A stretch of DNA of 61,367 bases from Candidatus Cloacimonadales bacterium (lineage in GTDB: Bacteria; Cloacimonadota; Cloacimonadia; Cloacimonadales; TCS61): contig JAUSOT010000145.1 in assembly GCA_030656075.1 (NCBI GenBank), forward strand, positions 1 through 61,367. The letters are read 5' to 3'. The notes beneath the pieces are model-generated. The model saw nothing but the letters and a program-made list of their open reading frames with translations, made no database searches and was not told where the DNA came from. The stretch's first letter is position 1, and each line of letters opens with the position of its first letter. The position numbers and the translations under genes are program-made. Positions 50,370-58,927 of the stretch are shown one piece after another.

Positions 50370-52229
50370 TTATTTGAGGAGTTTTTTGATCTTTTCGTAA
50401 ATCTGATCTGTGGTTACTTCGATGATCTCTTTCAGTTCGTCGGTAGTTCCGTAGGTGACGAATTGGTCGGGAATTCCAAAAGAATGAACCCGAATATTAG
50501 AATTCACAAACCTGCTTTTGATCGACTCACCAAACCCGCCTTTCAAGCTATTTTCTTCGATAGTGAAGATCGTTGTCACACTCTTTTCCAGTTCTTTCAA
50601 AAGTTTTTCATCAGCTGGTTTCATCCAGCGTGCATTGATCAAGTATGGTTTAATTTTCGGAAAATCTTTTTTCATTTTTTCAAAGATCGCTTCTGCATCC
50701 TCAAATGATTTTCCAATGCCGATCAGAACTATATCATTCCCTTTGATGCGCACATCATATTTGCCGAGTTCGATCGGTTTGTGTTCAATTTTACAAGATT
50801 TGGCAGAACCGCGGGGATAACGGATGGCAATCGGTCCTTCATTATATTCGGCGGCAAATTCCAGCATCATTTGTAATTCTTCCGCATCGGAAGGCGCCAA
50901 GATGGCAAGATTCGGCACGATGCTGAGATAGGAAAGGTCGAATACTCCATGATGCGTAGCTCCGTCTTCTCCCACCAGTCCGGCTCGATCCAGACAAAAA
51001 ACAACCGGTAATTTCTGCAAAGCGATGTCATGGATAATCTGATCGAAAGCGCGCTGCAGGAAAGTGGAATAAATTGCTACAAACGGTTTCATTCCCTGAA
51101 TGGCTAATCCGCCGGCAAATGTGACGGCATGCTGTTCGGCAATTCCCACATCAAAAAAACGTTTCGGAAATTTTTCGGCAAAATCAACCAAGCCTGTGCC
51201 ATCTGCCATGGCAGCAGTAATAGCGATGATCTTATCATTTTTTTCTGCCAGATCGCAGAGTTTCTCACCGAAGACTTGTGAATAGGATTTGCCGTTTTTG
51301 CCGCGGCATTTACCTGATTCGATTTCGTAGGGTCCCAAACCGTGAAAACGCGGTGCATCATCTTCGGCGGGTTCATAACCTTTGCCTTTGGTGGTGACGA
51401 TATGAATTAAGATAGGGCCGTTCATATTGCGTACGACCTTCTTGAAAATCCGCACCATGCGGGGAATATTATGGCCGTCGATCGGTCCGACATATTTAAA
51501 ACCGAGATCTTCAAAAATAATATTCGGCGCCAGAGAGCTGATCAGATTTTCTTCAATCTTCCTGGCGCTCAGTATCGTGCGGCGGCGAATCCGGTGCGGC
51601 AAGTGCTGCACAAAATCCCAAACTACATTTTTGATGGTATTGTAGGAACGGCTGACCAGGATATTGGTGAGATAAGCCTGTAGGGCGCCCACGCTTTTAG
51701 AAATCGACATGTTGTTATCATTTAAAATAACGATCATATCTCTCTGCAGATGCCCTGCGTGATTTAGTGCTTCGAATGACATTCCGCCCGTGAGGGCGCC
51801 GTCACCGATCACGGCAATATTTTGGCCTTTTTCATTTTTCATTTCCCGGGCAATGGTGATTCCCAGAGTTGCCGAGATCGAGGTGCTGGCATGTCCAACG
51901 CCGAAGGCATCGTAAATGCTTTCAAAAGTGTTATTGAATCCGCTGATACCATTCAATTGGCGCAGTGTATCGAATCTCTCATTCCGTTCGGTTAAAATTT
52001 TGTAGGCATAAGATTGATGCCCCACATCCCAGACTATCTTATCAATTCTTGGATCGAAAACTTTTAAAAGCGCAATCGTCAGGTCGGTGGCACCCAGGCT
52101 GGGAGCTACATGTCCGCCATTTTTTGCCGTTACTTCGATTATTCTTTTCCGCACATCCCGGGCGAGTTCCAGAAGTTCTGAAAGCGACAGATTCTGCACA
52201 TCATCCGGTGTTTTTATTTTTTCAAGCAT
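50370..52229 (-). CDS. dxs: 1-Deoxy-D-xylulose-5-phosphate synthase
   Basis: A 619-residue thiamine-diphosphate enzyme that joins pyruvate and glyceraldehyde-3-phosphate, the first step of the MEP isoprenoid pathway. The thiamine motif GDGALTGGMSFEALNHAG (about 142-159) with NDN, DVGHQSYAYKILTER near residue 66, DGHN, and the transketolase part VGIAEQHAVTFAGGLA and DRAGLVGEDGATHHG are intact. It precedes mnmE in the same unit. Confidence 0.96.
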   Translation of the reverse strand: MLEKIKTPDDVQNLSLSELLELARDVRKRIIEVTAKNGGHVAPSLGATDLTIALLKVFDPRIDKIVWDVGHQSYAYKILTERNERFDTLRQLNGISGFNNTFESIYDAFGVGHASTSISATLGITIAREMKNEKGQNIAVIGDGALTGGMSFEALNHAGHLQRDMIVILNDNNMSISKSVGALQAYLTNILVSRSYNTIKNVVWDFVQHLPHRIRRRTILSARKIEENLISSLAPNIIFEDLGFKYVGPIDGHNIPRMVRIFKKVVRNMNGPILIHIVTTKGKGYEPAEDDAPRFHGLGPYEIESGKCRGKNGKSYSQVFGEKLCDLAEKNDKIIAITAAMADGTGLVDFAEKFPKRFFDVGIAEQHAVTFAGGLAIQGMKPFVAIYSTFLQRAFDQIIHDIALQKLPVVFCLDRAGLVGEDGATHHGVFDLSYLSIVPNLAILAPSDAEELQMMLEFAAEYNEGPIAIRYPRGSAKSCKIEHKPIELGKYDVRIKGNDIVLIGIGKSFEDAEAIFEKMKKDFPKIKPYLINARWMKPADEKLLKELEKSVTTIFTIEENSLKGGFGESIKSRFVNSNIRVHSFGIPDQFVTYGTTDELKEIIEVTTDQIYEKIKKLLK

Positions 52230-52716
52230 AAGCTTCCTTTATTTTTTATCGACAAGCACTTTCTATTCTCTGCCTCATCCCCAATGTAATATTCAGCAAG
52301 CTGAATTTCACGGGGTAAACCGACTTCGTCCCGAAAGCGTTCGGGACCACCTTCTCCTATCGTGGAGAAGGACAAAAAATTATAACTTTATTAGGCATTT
52401 CTCCCTCTCCCTTGGAGAGGGCAGGGGTGAGGCAAAAACACTCTATTATGCAGAACCCTTTTATATCGACAAGCACTTTCTATTCTCTGCCTCATCCGTC
52501 CGGCAGCTGCCGGACACCTTCTTCGATGGAGAAGGAAATCTATCCAAATCAAAACCACTTCTCCTTCTCCATTGGAGAGGATTGGGGTGAGGCTGGTCAG
52601 TTATAAATTCACACACTATAATCAATCGTTACCATTACACTAAATTGATAAATTAACCAAGCATTAAGGATGTCAAACAAAAATCACATAAGCTATCTGG
52701 TAACCACTGGCATGTA
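52230..52716. other. Repeat-filled gap between engB and dxs
   Basis: No gene. A direct repeat ATCGACAAGCACTTTCTATT extending through CTCTGCCTCATCC occurs at 52247-52279 and 52466-52498. Between and after are CTCCCTCTCC/GGAGAGGG, GTCCGGCAGCTGCCGGAC (near 52498-52516), CTTCTCC/GGAGAAG hairpins and the 18-base CACTCTATTATGCAGAAC (52439-52456). These belong to the same families as at 28.5 kb and 42.4 kb. Confidence 0.75.
52439..52456 (+). repeat. CACTCTATTATGCAGAAC repeat, copy 3
   Basis: Identical to 42468-42485; complement at 28525-28542. Confidence 0.8.
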
Positions 52717-53322
52717 TCACAAAACTTGTCCGGCAATCCAATTTAAAATCTTTTCCACACCTGCTTTACTGAGAGAGGAAACCGGGAAGATGAGATCTCG
52801 ATTTATTTGTAGTTCGTCCGCCAATTTTTTAGCAGTTGCCAGCGTTTTGGATTTCGGGATTTTATCTGATTTAGTGGCAGCAACCACAAATTTAATGTTA
52901 TTTTCCTGCAGCATTTTCAGAACAGCCATATCTTTTGGATCAGCTTTATGACGGATATCGACCAAAACGATCACTCCAATCAAACTCAGACGATTCCGGA
53001 AGTAATCCAGGATCATCTTTTTCCAGGATTCACGCTCGGTTTTGCTGACTTTTGCGTAGCCATAGCCGGGCAGATCGACAAAATTCAAAAAGCCGTCTTC
53101 ATCATTATCGTTTTTGAATCTGATCTCAAAAAAATTAATTAATTTGGTCTTGCCGGGTGTTCCGCTGACTTTGGCAATTGCCTTCCTGTTCAAGATAGTG
53201 TTGATCAGCGAAGATTTTCCCACGTTGGATTTTCCCACAAAGGCAAACTCGGCATAAGGAGAGGATGGATAACCTGCCGGCTTCACAGCGCTTTTGATAA
53301 ATTTAGATTCTACGATTCGCAT
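52717..53322 (-). CDS. engB: Ribosome biogenesis GTPase EngB/YsxC
   Basis: A 201-residue GTPase needed for large-subunit assembly. The G motifs are G1 GKSNVGKSSLIN (about 30-41), G2/G3 GTPGKTKLINFF and FVDLPGYGYAKVSK (about 78-91), and G4 ATKSDK (about 155). The N-terminal extension FIKSAVKPAGYPSSPYAEFAF is typical of the family. No strong ribosome site is seen before the ATG. Downstream lies a repeat-rich gap. Confidence 0.95.
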   Translation of the reverse strand: MRIVESKFIKSAVKPAGYPSSPYAEFAFVGKSNVGKSSLINTILNRKAIAKVSGTPGKTKLINFFEIRFKNDNDEDGFLNFVDLPGYGYAKVSKTERESWKKMILDYFRNRLSLIGVIVLVDIRHKADPKDMAVLKMLQENNIKFVVAATKSDKIPKSKTLATAKKLADELQINRDLIFPVSSLSKAGVEKILNWIAGQVL

Positions 53323-53350
53323 GAAGCCACAGAGCCACTGAGAAAATTTG

Positions 53351-53472
53351 TAGGTTCAATCGTCCCGACTGAACCTTTGGATTTGATTGATCGTCCCGAT
53401 CTACTTTTTGATTAATTGCTTTCGGGACGAAAGCGAAAAAACGATAGACTCCTCGAGACGAGAAGTCTAACT
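53351..53472 (-). repeat. CGGGACG hairpin array, copy 1
   Basis: Between engB and queD. Hairpins GGTTCA-ATCGTCCCGAC-TGAACC, GCTTTCG-GGA-CGAAAGC and GACTCCTCG-AGA-CGAGAAGTC follow in order. Related arrays are at 58383-58505 and 58676-58784. Confidence 0.8.
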
Positions 53473-53480
53473 TCAAGATT

Positions 53481-53849
53481 TTATTCAAAATACACCATCG
53501 ACGATTTATCCGATTCCCATACTTCGACTTCAACTACTCTGCATCCATTCACATTTATCTCATTCTTTATTTTATCATAAATGTACTTCGCGATATTTTC
53601 GGAAGTCGGATTCACATTTTCAAAACATGGCAATTCATTCAAATAACTGTGATCAAGTGTGTCTATCAAAGCATTCAGATGCTGCTTCACAATACCAAAA
53701 TCTATGGTCATGCCGATTTTATCTGTTTTCTCACATTCGATTCCCACCCGCACTTTCCAGTTGTGACCATGCAGATTTTTACAGGCGCCGTCGTAACCGT
53801 TCAGTTTATGAGCGGAAGCAAATTGAGACGTTACATTCAACTTAAACAT
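53481..53849 (-). CDS. queD: 6-Carboxytetrahydropterin synthase
   Basis: A 122-residue enzyme of the PTPS/QueD family, making 6-carboxy-5,6,7,8-tetrahydropterin for queuosine and related deazapurines. The zinc ligands are in SAHKL (His14) and NLHGHNW (His27/His29), and the catalytic Cys lies just before in GACKNLHGH (Cys23). Conserved DFGIVK and the PTSENIAKYIYD motif follow. The start is the ATG at 53849; the frame extends one TTG codon further. No other queuosine gene is nearby. Confidence 0.93.
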   Translation of the reverse strand: MFKLNVTSQFASAHKLNGYDGACKNLHGHNWKVRVGIECEKTDKIGMTIDFGIVKQHLNALIDTLDHSYLNELPCFENVNPTSENIAKYIYDKIKNEINVNGCRVVEVEVWESDKSSMVYFE

Positions 53850-53993
53850 CAATCCCCCAAACCCTTAAATATTACACGGTTTCAAATTTAAATGCCCCCT
53901 TTTCTTGTAAAGAATTTTAGGATTGACAAATTGCCTTCCAAAAGGAATTTCACTTCAGTTTTGGAATGAAAAAATGAATTTGTAGAGGTTTAA

Positions 53994-55391
53994 ATGGAAC
54001 ATCTCAGAATTGGAATTGTCGGAAATATCGGCGTGGGAAAATCCACCCTGGTGGAAGCAGCAGCAGTAGCTCCGTTGAACGAAGTTTTACTATCAACCAT
54101 CCCCAACCGTACCGGAGAAGAGCAGGTTTTTGCCTTTCAGGAAAAATTCAATTCCAAAGTTCTGGATGCTTTTTATGCCGATCCGGTCGGCAACGCTTTC
54201 ATGGCTCAGATAGAATTTTTTAATGGCAGGTTGGACAGGCAGCGTCTGATCGAAGGCTGCAAAGGTGTGATTCTGGAAGATAGAACTCTACCAGAAGATT
54301 ATCACATTTTCGGCATGGCGCAAAAGATTCTGGGAAACATGAGCGAAGAAGAATTTCTGGCTTATCAGCGCAACTACAATCTGATGACTTCCAAAATTCC
54401 CGAACCAGACCTGATCGTTTATCTGAAAGCTGATATTTCCACTCTTCTGGATCGGATAAAAGAACGTGGCCGAGCCAGCGAAATTTCCATTCCGTCATCC
54501 TATTTGGAACAGTTGAACGAACTCTATGAACTCTTCATTCACCGGCATGTGAAATGTCCGGTGCTGGTGATCGATGCCAACGTAGATACTCCCCTGGATG
54601 AATATTTGGAAAACACAATCAATAAAATAGCGGAAGAGATCCGCAATCTGAACTTGCGCGTAACCACACCGGGAATCAGCAAGTGGGTTACACTGCCGGA
54701 AACAGCAGCAACTTTGAAAGCGATCGATGCCGAAAGCAGACTGGAAAAATACCTGCAGGAAAATCCTAAACTTATCGCCATCGCCGGGAATGTGGGATTG
54801 GGAAAATCCACTCTGGCAGCCATTATGCAGCGCAGCTTGAAGATCAATGGCCTTTTTGAAAATCCCGAAGAAAATCCGCTCCTGGAAAAATTTTTGGCTG
54901 ACAAAAAAACTTATTGCTACGATCTGCAACTGCATTTTTTAAAAATGCGAAAAGAGCTGCAATTAAAAGGAAAATCCTTAGAAAGCAGCGCTGTGATCGA
55001 CCGTTCTCTACCGGAAGATTTACTAATCTTCTGCTACCAGTTTTATCAGGATGGCTATCTGACCGCCAACCAATTAGATGATCTGACCACCAGATTCAAA
55101 GCAGCTTGTCATGAAATTCCCTCTCCCGATTTGCTCATTATTTTAAAAGGCCGGGCAGATCTGGCCTGGAGCAGGATTCAGCAGCGTGGTCGGGAAATGG
55201 AGATAGAAGGTGGCTGGAGTCTCAGCGAAATCGAATCCTTGAATGAACTGTATCGAACCTACAGCAAAGATGTTGTTCAGTTCGGTTTTCATTCTGGAAA
55301 AGTATTAGAAATAAACGTGGATCAACTGGATTTCACAAACCGCATTCATGTCGGTTATATTTTTGATGGTATTATGGAAACTCTGAAGTGA
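53994..55391 (+). CDS. Tandem-fused deoxynucleoside kinase
   Basis: A 465-residue protein made of two complete deoxynucleoside-kinase domains (dCK/dGK/dAK family). Domain 1 has the P-loop GNIGVGKST (10-18), EDRTLPEDYHIF (95-106) and LID arginines RGRASEI (158-164). Domain 2 has the P-loop GNVGLGKST (265-273), IDRSLPEDLLIF (335-346) and RGREMEIEGG (398-407). The two domains differ greatly, so they may have different substrates. In some Gram-positive bacteria related kinases act as heterodimers of dAK and dGK encoded by adjacent genes; this gene would encode such a pair as one chain. Domain 1 has an insertion of about 15 residues after the P-loop. The role would be salvage of purine deoxynucleosides, which is inference. 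Confidence 0.88.
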   Translation: MEHLRIGIVGNIGVGKSTLVEAAAVAPLNEVLLSTIPNRTGEEQVFAFQEKFNSKVLDAFYADPVGNAFMAQIEFFNGRLDRQRLIEGCKGVILEDRTLPEDYHIFGMAQKILGNMSEEEFLAYQRNYNLMTSKIPEPDLIVYLKADISTLLDRIKERGRASEISIPSSYLEQLNELYELFIHRHVKCPVLVIDANVDTPLDEYLENTINKIAEEIRNLNLRVTTPGISKWVTLPETAATLKAIDAESRLEKYLQENPKLIAIAGNVGLGKSTLAAIMQRSLKINGLFENPEENPLLEKFLADKKTYCYDLQLHFLKMRKELQLKGKSLESSAVIDRSLPEDLLIFCYQFYQDGYLTANQLDDLTTRFKAACHEIPSPDLLIILKGRADLAWSRIQQRGREMEIEGGWSLSEIESLNELYRTYSKDVVQFGFHSGKVLEINVDQLDFTNRIHVGYIFDGIMETLK

Positions 55392-55607
55392 AATCAGAGT
55401 AATTTTCCAACCGAATGAGCTGCGAAAATTGACGACTTTTTTTAAGAAACAGTTCTTTTTAATTATAAATTACCTGAAAATATAATCCTACATTTGAATC
55501 AAAAATAATAAATTTTAAACAATTATATTTTCGACTTGACATATCAGAGAAGAAAAACAATTTCAGTGAAGTCATTTAGTGGACGAAAAAATAAAAGGAG
55601 GATGTGT

Positions 55608-58304
55608 ATGAAAAACGTGCTTGTAGTTGCTGTTCTAACGATCTTGCTCATGGTACCGTTAACAATTTTTGCTCAAACAGGTACAATTGCCGGGCAGGTT
55701 ACTATCGCTAAAACCGGAAATCCATTGGCTAATGCCGCGGTGTATTTGGGGGATTCCAAGACAGGAACCTATGCCTTGAAAAACGGCCAGTTTACCTTGA
55801 AGAACGTTCCTGTGGGAAAACAAACTATCACTGTCAGCTTCATGGGTTATGCCAAGCAAACTCAGGAAGTGAATGTGAAAGCCGATGAAACAACGGTTGT
55901 TAAATTCGCTATGCAGATGGAAGCTATTAGTATCGAGGGTATCAATGTTGTTTCAGATCGAGCACAAACTGATACACCAATTGCTTATACCGATGTCGAA
56001 AAAGAAGAAATTACTTCTTCTCTTGGTTCACGTGATATTCCACTTGTTCTCACGAATACTCCCAGTGTTTATTCCACAGGTCAAGGCGGCGGTGCAGGTG
56101 ATGCACGTTTAAATATCCGTGGTTTTAATCAAACAAATGTCGGTGTAATGATCAATGGTGTTCCTATTAATGATATGGAAAATGGTTGGGTTTATTGGTC
56201 AAACTGGGATGGTCTTGGCGACGCTACATCATCTATCCAAGTTCAAAGAGGATTAAGTGCGGTTAATCTTGCTGTTCCTTCTATTGGCGGAACTATGAAT
56301 ATGATTACTGATGCAACCCAAATGAAAAAAGGCGTTTTATTCAAACAAGAATATGGTTCCGGTGGATTTCTGAAGAAAACTCTGGTAGCAAATTCTGGTT
56401 TAGTGAATGACAAATATGCCTTTAGTTTCAACGTAACCAGTAAAACCGGTGATGGCGTAATTGATGCAACATGGACAGAAGCTTGGTCATATTATCTGGC
56501 TGCAAGTTATAATGTAAATGACAACAATCGTCTTGAATTCTACGCTGCCGGCGCTCCGCAAAGACACGGGCAAAATCGATATATGCAAAATATGGCTGCA
56601 TATAGCCACGATTATGCCGAAGATAATTCAGATGTACCTAATAGTGATCTTGCTGCCTATTTTGCTGATTTCCAAGAATCTGAAGCTGGAGTATACTACA
56701 ATGAAAATTGGAACGCAGTAAGTCCTACCTACAAAGGTAAGCAATGGTGGGATGGTCAAATCCATTCCAGATACTCTTCAACTTTCCTCAACGAAAGTGA
56801 AAATTACTATCATAAACCGCAAATTAACTTAAACTGGTTTACAAAAATAAACGAACAGTTAGATATCTATTCCATTGTTTACTATTCTGGAGGAAAAGGC
56901 GGCGGATCTGGTACTTTTCGCAGTTTGAATTGGGATTATTCCGGACCTTCAAGAATTATTAACTGGGATTCTACGATTGCAGAAAATGATACATTAAGTA
57001 CAGGTTCATCCGGTATTCTGCGTAACAGCGTAAATCAGCAATGGACAATTGGAGCAATTTCCAAAGCATATTACGCCATTAATGAGGATTTGAAAGCTTC
57101 TGCAGGTATTGATTTGAGAACTGCAAAAATTGATCACTTTAGAGAAGTGCGAGACCTTTTAGGCGGTGATTATTTCTTCTTTAACGGTAATGATTTTGAT
57201 ACTGCAGACGAATATGAAAAAGGACTTGGCGACAAAATTGATTATGATAACACCAACGAAGTTGGCTGGATTGGTGGTTATGCCCAAACTGAATATACAA
57301 AAGACAAACTATCCACGACAATTATGGGTGGAATTTCTGCCGTTAAATATTCTTATACCGACCACTTTGTTGCTGATGCCGATGGAGATGAATTAGCCAC
57401 AGAAACAGATTGGATCATGGGTTTCCAGGCAAAAGGTGGTGCAAGCTATCGTATGAATAACAACATTGGATTCTATGGAAATGCCGGCTATGTAAGTAAA
57501 TGCCCCATCTTTGATGAAGTGATTAACGACTGGACCGGAGAATTGGTTGAAAATCCAGAGAATGAAAAATTTCTTTCTCTTGAAACTGGAGTAAATTTTG
57601 TAAGTTCGGACGGATCGCTCAATGTTAAGGGTGGTTTCTACTTCACGAATTGGACTGATCAATCACAAAGCTTTGCAGTAGATACTCCGACTGATGAAAT
57701 TAAAATCTTTGTAAGCGGAATTGATTCCAGACACATGGGGGTTGAATTTGAAGTCCATTCACAGCCGTTGGAAATAGTAAAATTTGGTCTTTCTGTATCG
57801 AAGGGTGACTGGAAATACTTAAACGACTTATTGGACGTTAGATATGAAGGCGCTCCCGGTGATGAAGATACTCTTGATATTTATGTGAAAGATTTAAAAG
57901 TTGGTGATGCTCCTCAAACACAACTTGCTTTTGATACAACACTATTTCTTGTTGAAGGTTTGAGCACTACCATATCCTATAAATATTTCACTGATTTCTA
58001 TGCAACATTTGATCCGTTCAGTCGCCAAGATCCAACCGACACAGAAGAAAGTTGGGAAATTCCCGCTTATGGTGTGATAGATCTTCATGTAGCTTATGAA
58101 CTTCCTACAATTGTCAATGGACTTGAAGTTCAAGCTTTTGCTCATATTTTCAATTTGCTGGATGAAACTTATGTTCAAGATGCAGTTGATAATAGCGCAT
58201 ACAATGCTTGGGATAAAGATGCATATCCTCATACAGGTAGTGCAGCTGAAGTTTATTTTGGACTTCCAAGAACATTTAATGCAGGAATTTCAGTAGGTTT
58301 CTAG
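55608..58304 (+). CDS. TonB-dependent outer-membrane receptor with carboxypeptidase-like N-domain
   Basis: An 898-residue precursor. The start is at 55608, where AGGAGG lies six bases upstream. The signal peptide is MKNVLVVAVLTILLMVPLTIFAQ. Residues about 25-110 are a carboxypeptidase-regulatory-like/CarboxypepD_reg domain (GTIAGQVTIAKTGNPLANAA, SFMGYAKQTQEVNV). The plug is about 125-240 (LNIRGFNQTNVGVMINGVPI, PSIGGTMNMITDA). The beta-barrel ends in PRTFNAGISVGF, with the terminal Phe expected for outer-membrane insertion. It would import an unknown ligand using the TonB-ExbBD system at 44-46 kb. No SusD-like partner is adjacent. A strong terminator follows. Confidence 0.92.
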   Translation: MKNVLVVAVLTILLMVPLTIFAQTGTIAGQVTIAKTGNPLANAAVYLGDSKTGTYALKNGQFTLKNVPVGKQTITVSFMGYAKQTQEVNVKADETTVVKFAMQMEAISIEGINVVSDRAQTDTPIAYTDVEKEEITSSLGSRDIPLVLTNTPSVYSTGQGGGAGDARLNIRGFNQTNVGVMINGVPINDMENGWVYWSNWDGLGDATSSIQVQRGLSAVNLAVPSIGGTMNMITDATQMKKGVLFKQEYGSGGFLKKTLVANSGLVNDKYAFSFNVTSKTGDGVIDATWTEAWSYYLAASYNVNDNNRLEFYAAGAPQRHGQNRYMQNMAAYSHDYAEDNSDVPNSDLAAYFADFQESEAGVYYNENWNAVSPTYKGKQWWDGQIHSRYSSTFLNESENYYHKPQINLNWFTKINEQLDIYSIVYYSGGKGGGSGTFRSLNWDYSGPSRIINWDSTIAENDTLSTGSSGILRNSVNQQWTIGAISKAYYAINEDLKASAGIDLRTAKIDHFREVRDLLGGDYFFFNGNDFDTADEYEKGLGDKIDYDNTNEVGWIGGYAQTEYTKDKLSTTIMGGISAVKYSYTDHFVADADGDELATETDWIMGFQAKGGASYRMNNNIGFYGNAGYVSKCPIFDEVINDWTGELVENPENEKFLSLETGVNFVSSDGSLNVKGGFYFTNWTDQSQSFAVDTPTDEIKIFVSGIDSRHMGVEFEVHSQPLEIVKFGLSVSKGDWKYLNDLLDVRYEGAPGDEDTLDIYVKDLKVGDAPQTQLAFDTTLFLVEGLSTTISYKYFTDFYATFDPFSRQDPTDTEESWEIPAYGVIDLHVAYELPTIVNGLEVQAFAHIFNLLDETYVQDAVDNSAYNAWDKDAYPHTGSAAEVYFGLPRTFNAGISVGF

Positions 58305-58349
58305 TAAAACACTGAAGTAAAATTCTAATCTGATTCACAGATAAATTTG

Positions 58350-58378
58350 GGGGAAGCTTTCGAGCTTCCCCTTTTTTT
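58350..58378 (+). terminator. Rho-independent terminator of the receptor gene
   Basis: A nine-base stem GGGGAAGCT/AGCTTCCCC with a TTCG tetraloop is followed by seven T residues, 45 bases after the receptor stop. Confidence 0.93.
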
Positions 58379-58382
58379 GTGT

Positions 58383-58505
58383 TGGTTCAATCGTCTCGCT
58401 TGAACCTGATATTTTGCCGGATCGTCCCGATCTGAGATGAATCGAGTGATGGTTTTCGGGACGAAAACAAGAAACATTGCGGACTCCTCGGGACGAGAAG
58501 TCCAA
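58383..58505 (-). repeat. CGGGACG hairpin array, copy 2
   Basis: Hairpins GGTTCAA...TTGAACC, GTTTTCG-GGA-CGAAAAC and GGACTCCTCG-GGA-CGAGAAGTCC in the same order as at 53351. Confidence 0.85.
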
Positions 58506-58675
58506 CTTTCAAAATAAGAGTGAATTTAAAGAAATAATTCCGCTCATCTCTTGATTTGAAAAAGGGGCTGGGGGAGTTTGAATATCCAATCCGGAATTTC
58601 CAGAATGAAGTAAAAAATAAGAATATGTGAAAGATGCACTTCCCCCTAAATAGGGGGATCGAGGGGGTTGATTCT

Positions 58676-58784
58676 GTTGCCTGATATTTTGCCGGATTGT
58701 CCCGATCTGAGATGAATCGAGTGATGGTTTTCGGGACGAAAACAAAAAACATTGCGGACTCCTCGGGACGAGAAGTCCAACTGA
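58676..58784 (-). repeat. CGGGACG hairpin array, copy 3
   Basis: Nearly identical to the last 100 bases of 58383-58505, lacking its first hairpin. Confidence 0.85.
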
Positions 58785-58927
58785 TCAATCTCGTTCCCAA
58801 GTTTGTCTTGGGAATGTTAAACTCTTTTCCATTTTGACATTATCTTTAGTCCATTACAGATGATTCCAGTTTGAATACTGGAATAGATAATGCATAAAAT
58901 TCAGGTAATAAATATGAGGGGAATATT

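Larger units (their letters stand above)
58305..58927. other. Gap holding a terminator and two CGGGACG arrays
   Basis: A Rho-independent terminator (58350-58378) is followed by two arrays of the CGGGACG family (58383-58505 and 58676-58784), a TCCCCCTAAATAGGGGGA hairpin with a GGGGGTTGATTC tail (58641-58674), and a GTTCCCAAG...CTTGGGAA hairpin near 58793-58815. No gene. Confidence 0.75.

Noticed and set aside
52087-52590. A 167-codon open frame on the plus strand
   Set aside because: The first part is antisense to dxs and the rest is intergenic repeat.
55536-55541. TTGACA as the -35 box of the receptor promoter
   Set aside because: No acceptable -10 box lies 16-18 bases downstream.
55536-55607. 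Upstream start for the TonB-dependent receptor
   Set aside because: It would place 24 basic residues before the signal peptide; AGGAGG lies six bases before the ATG at 55608.
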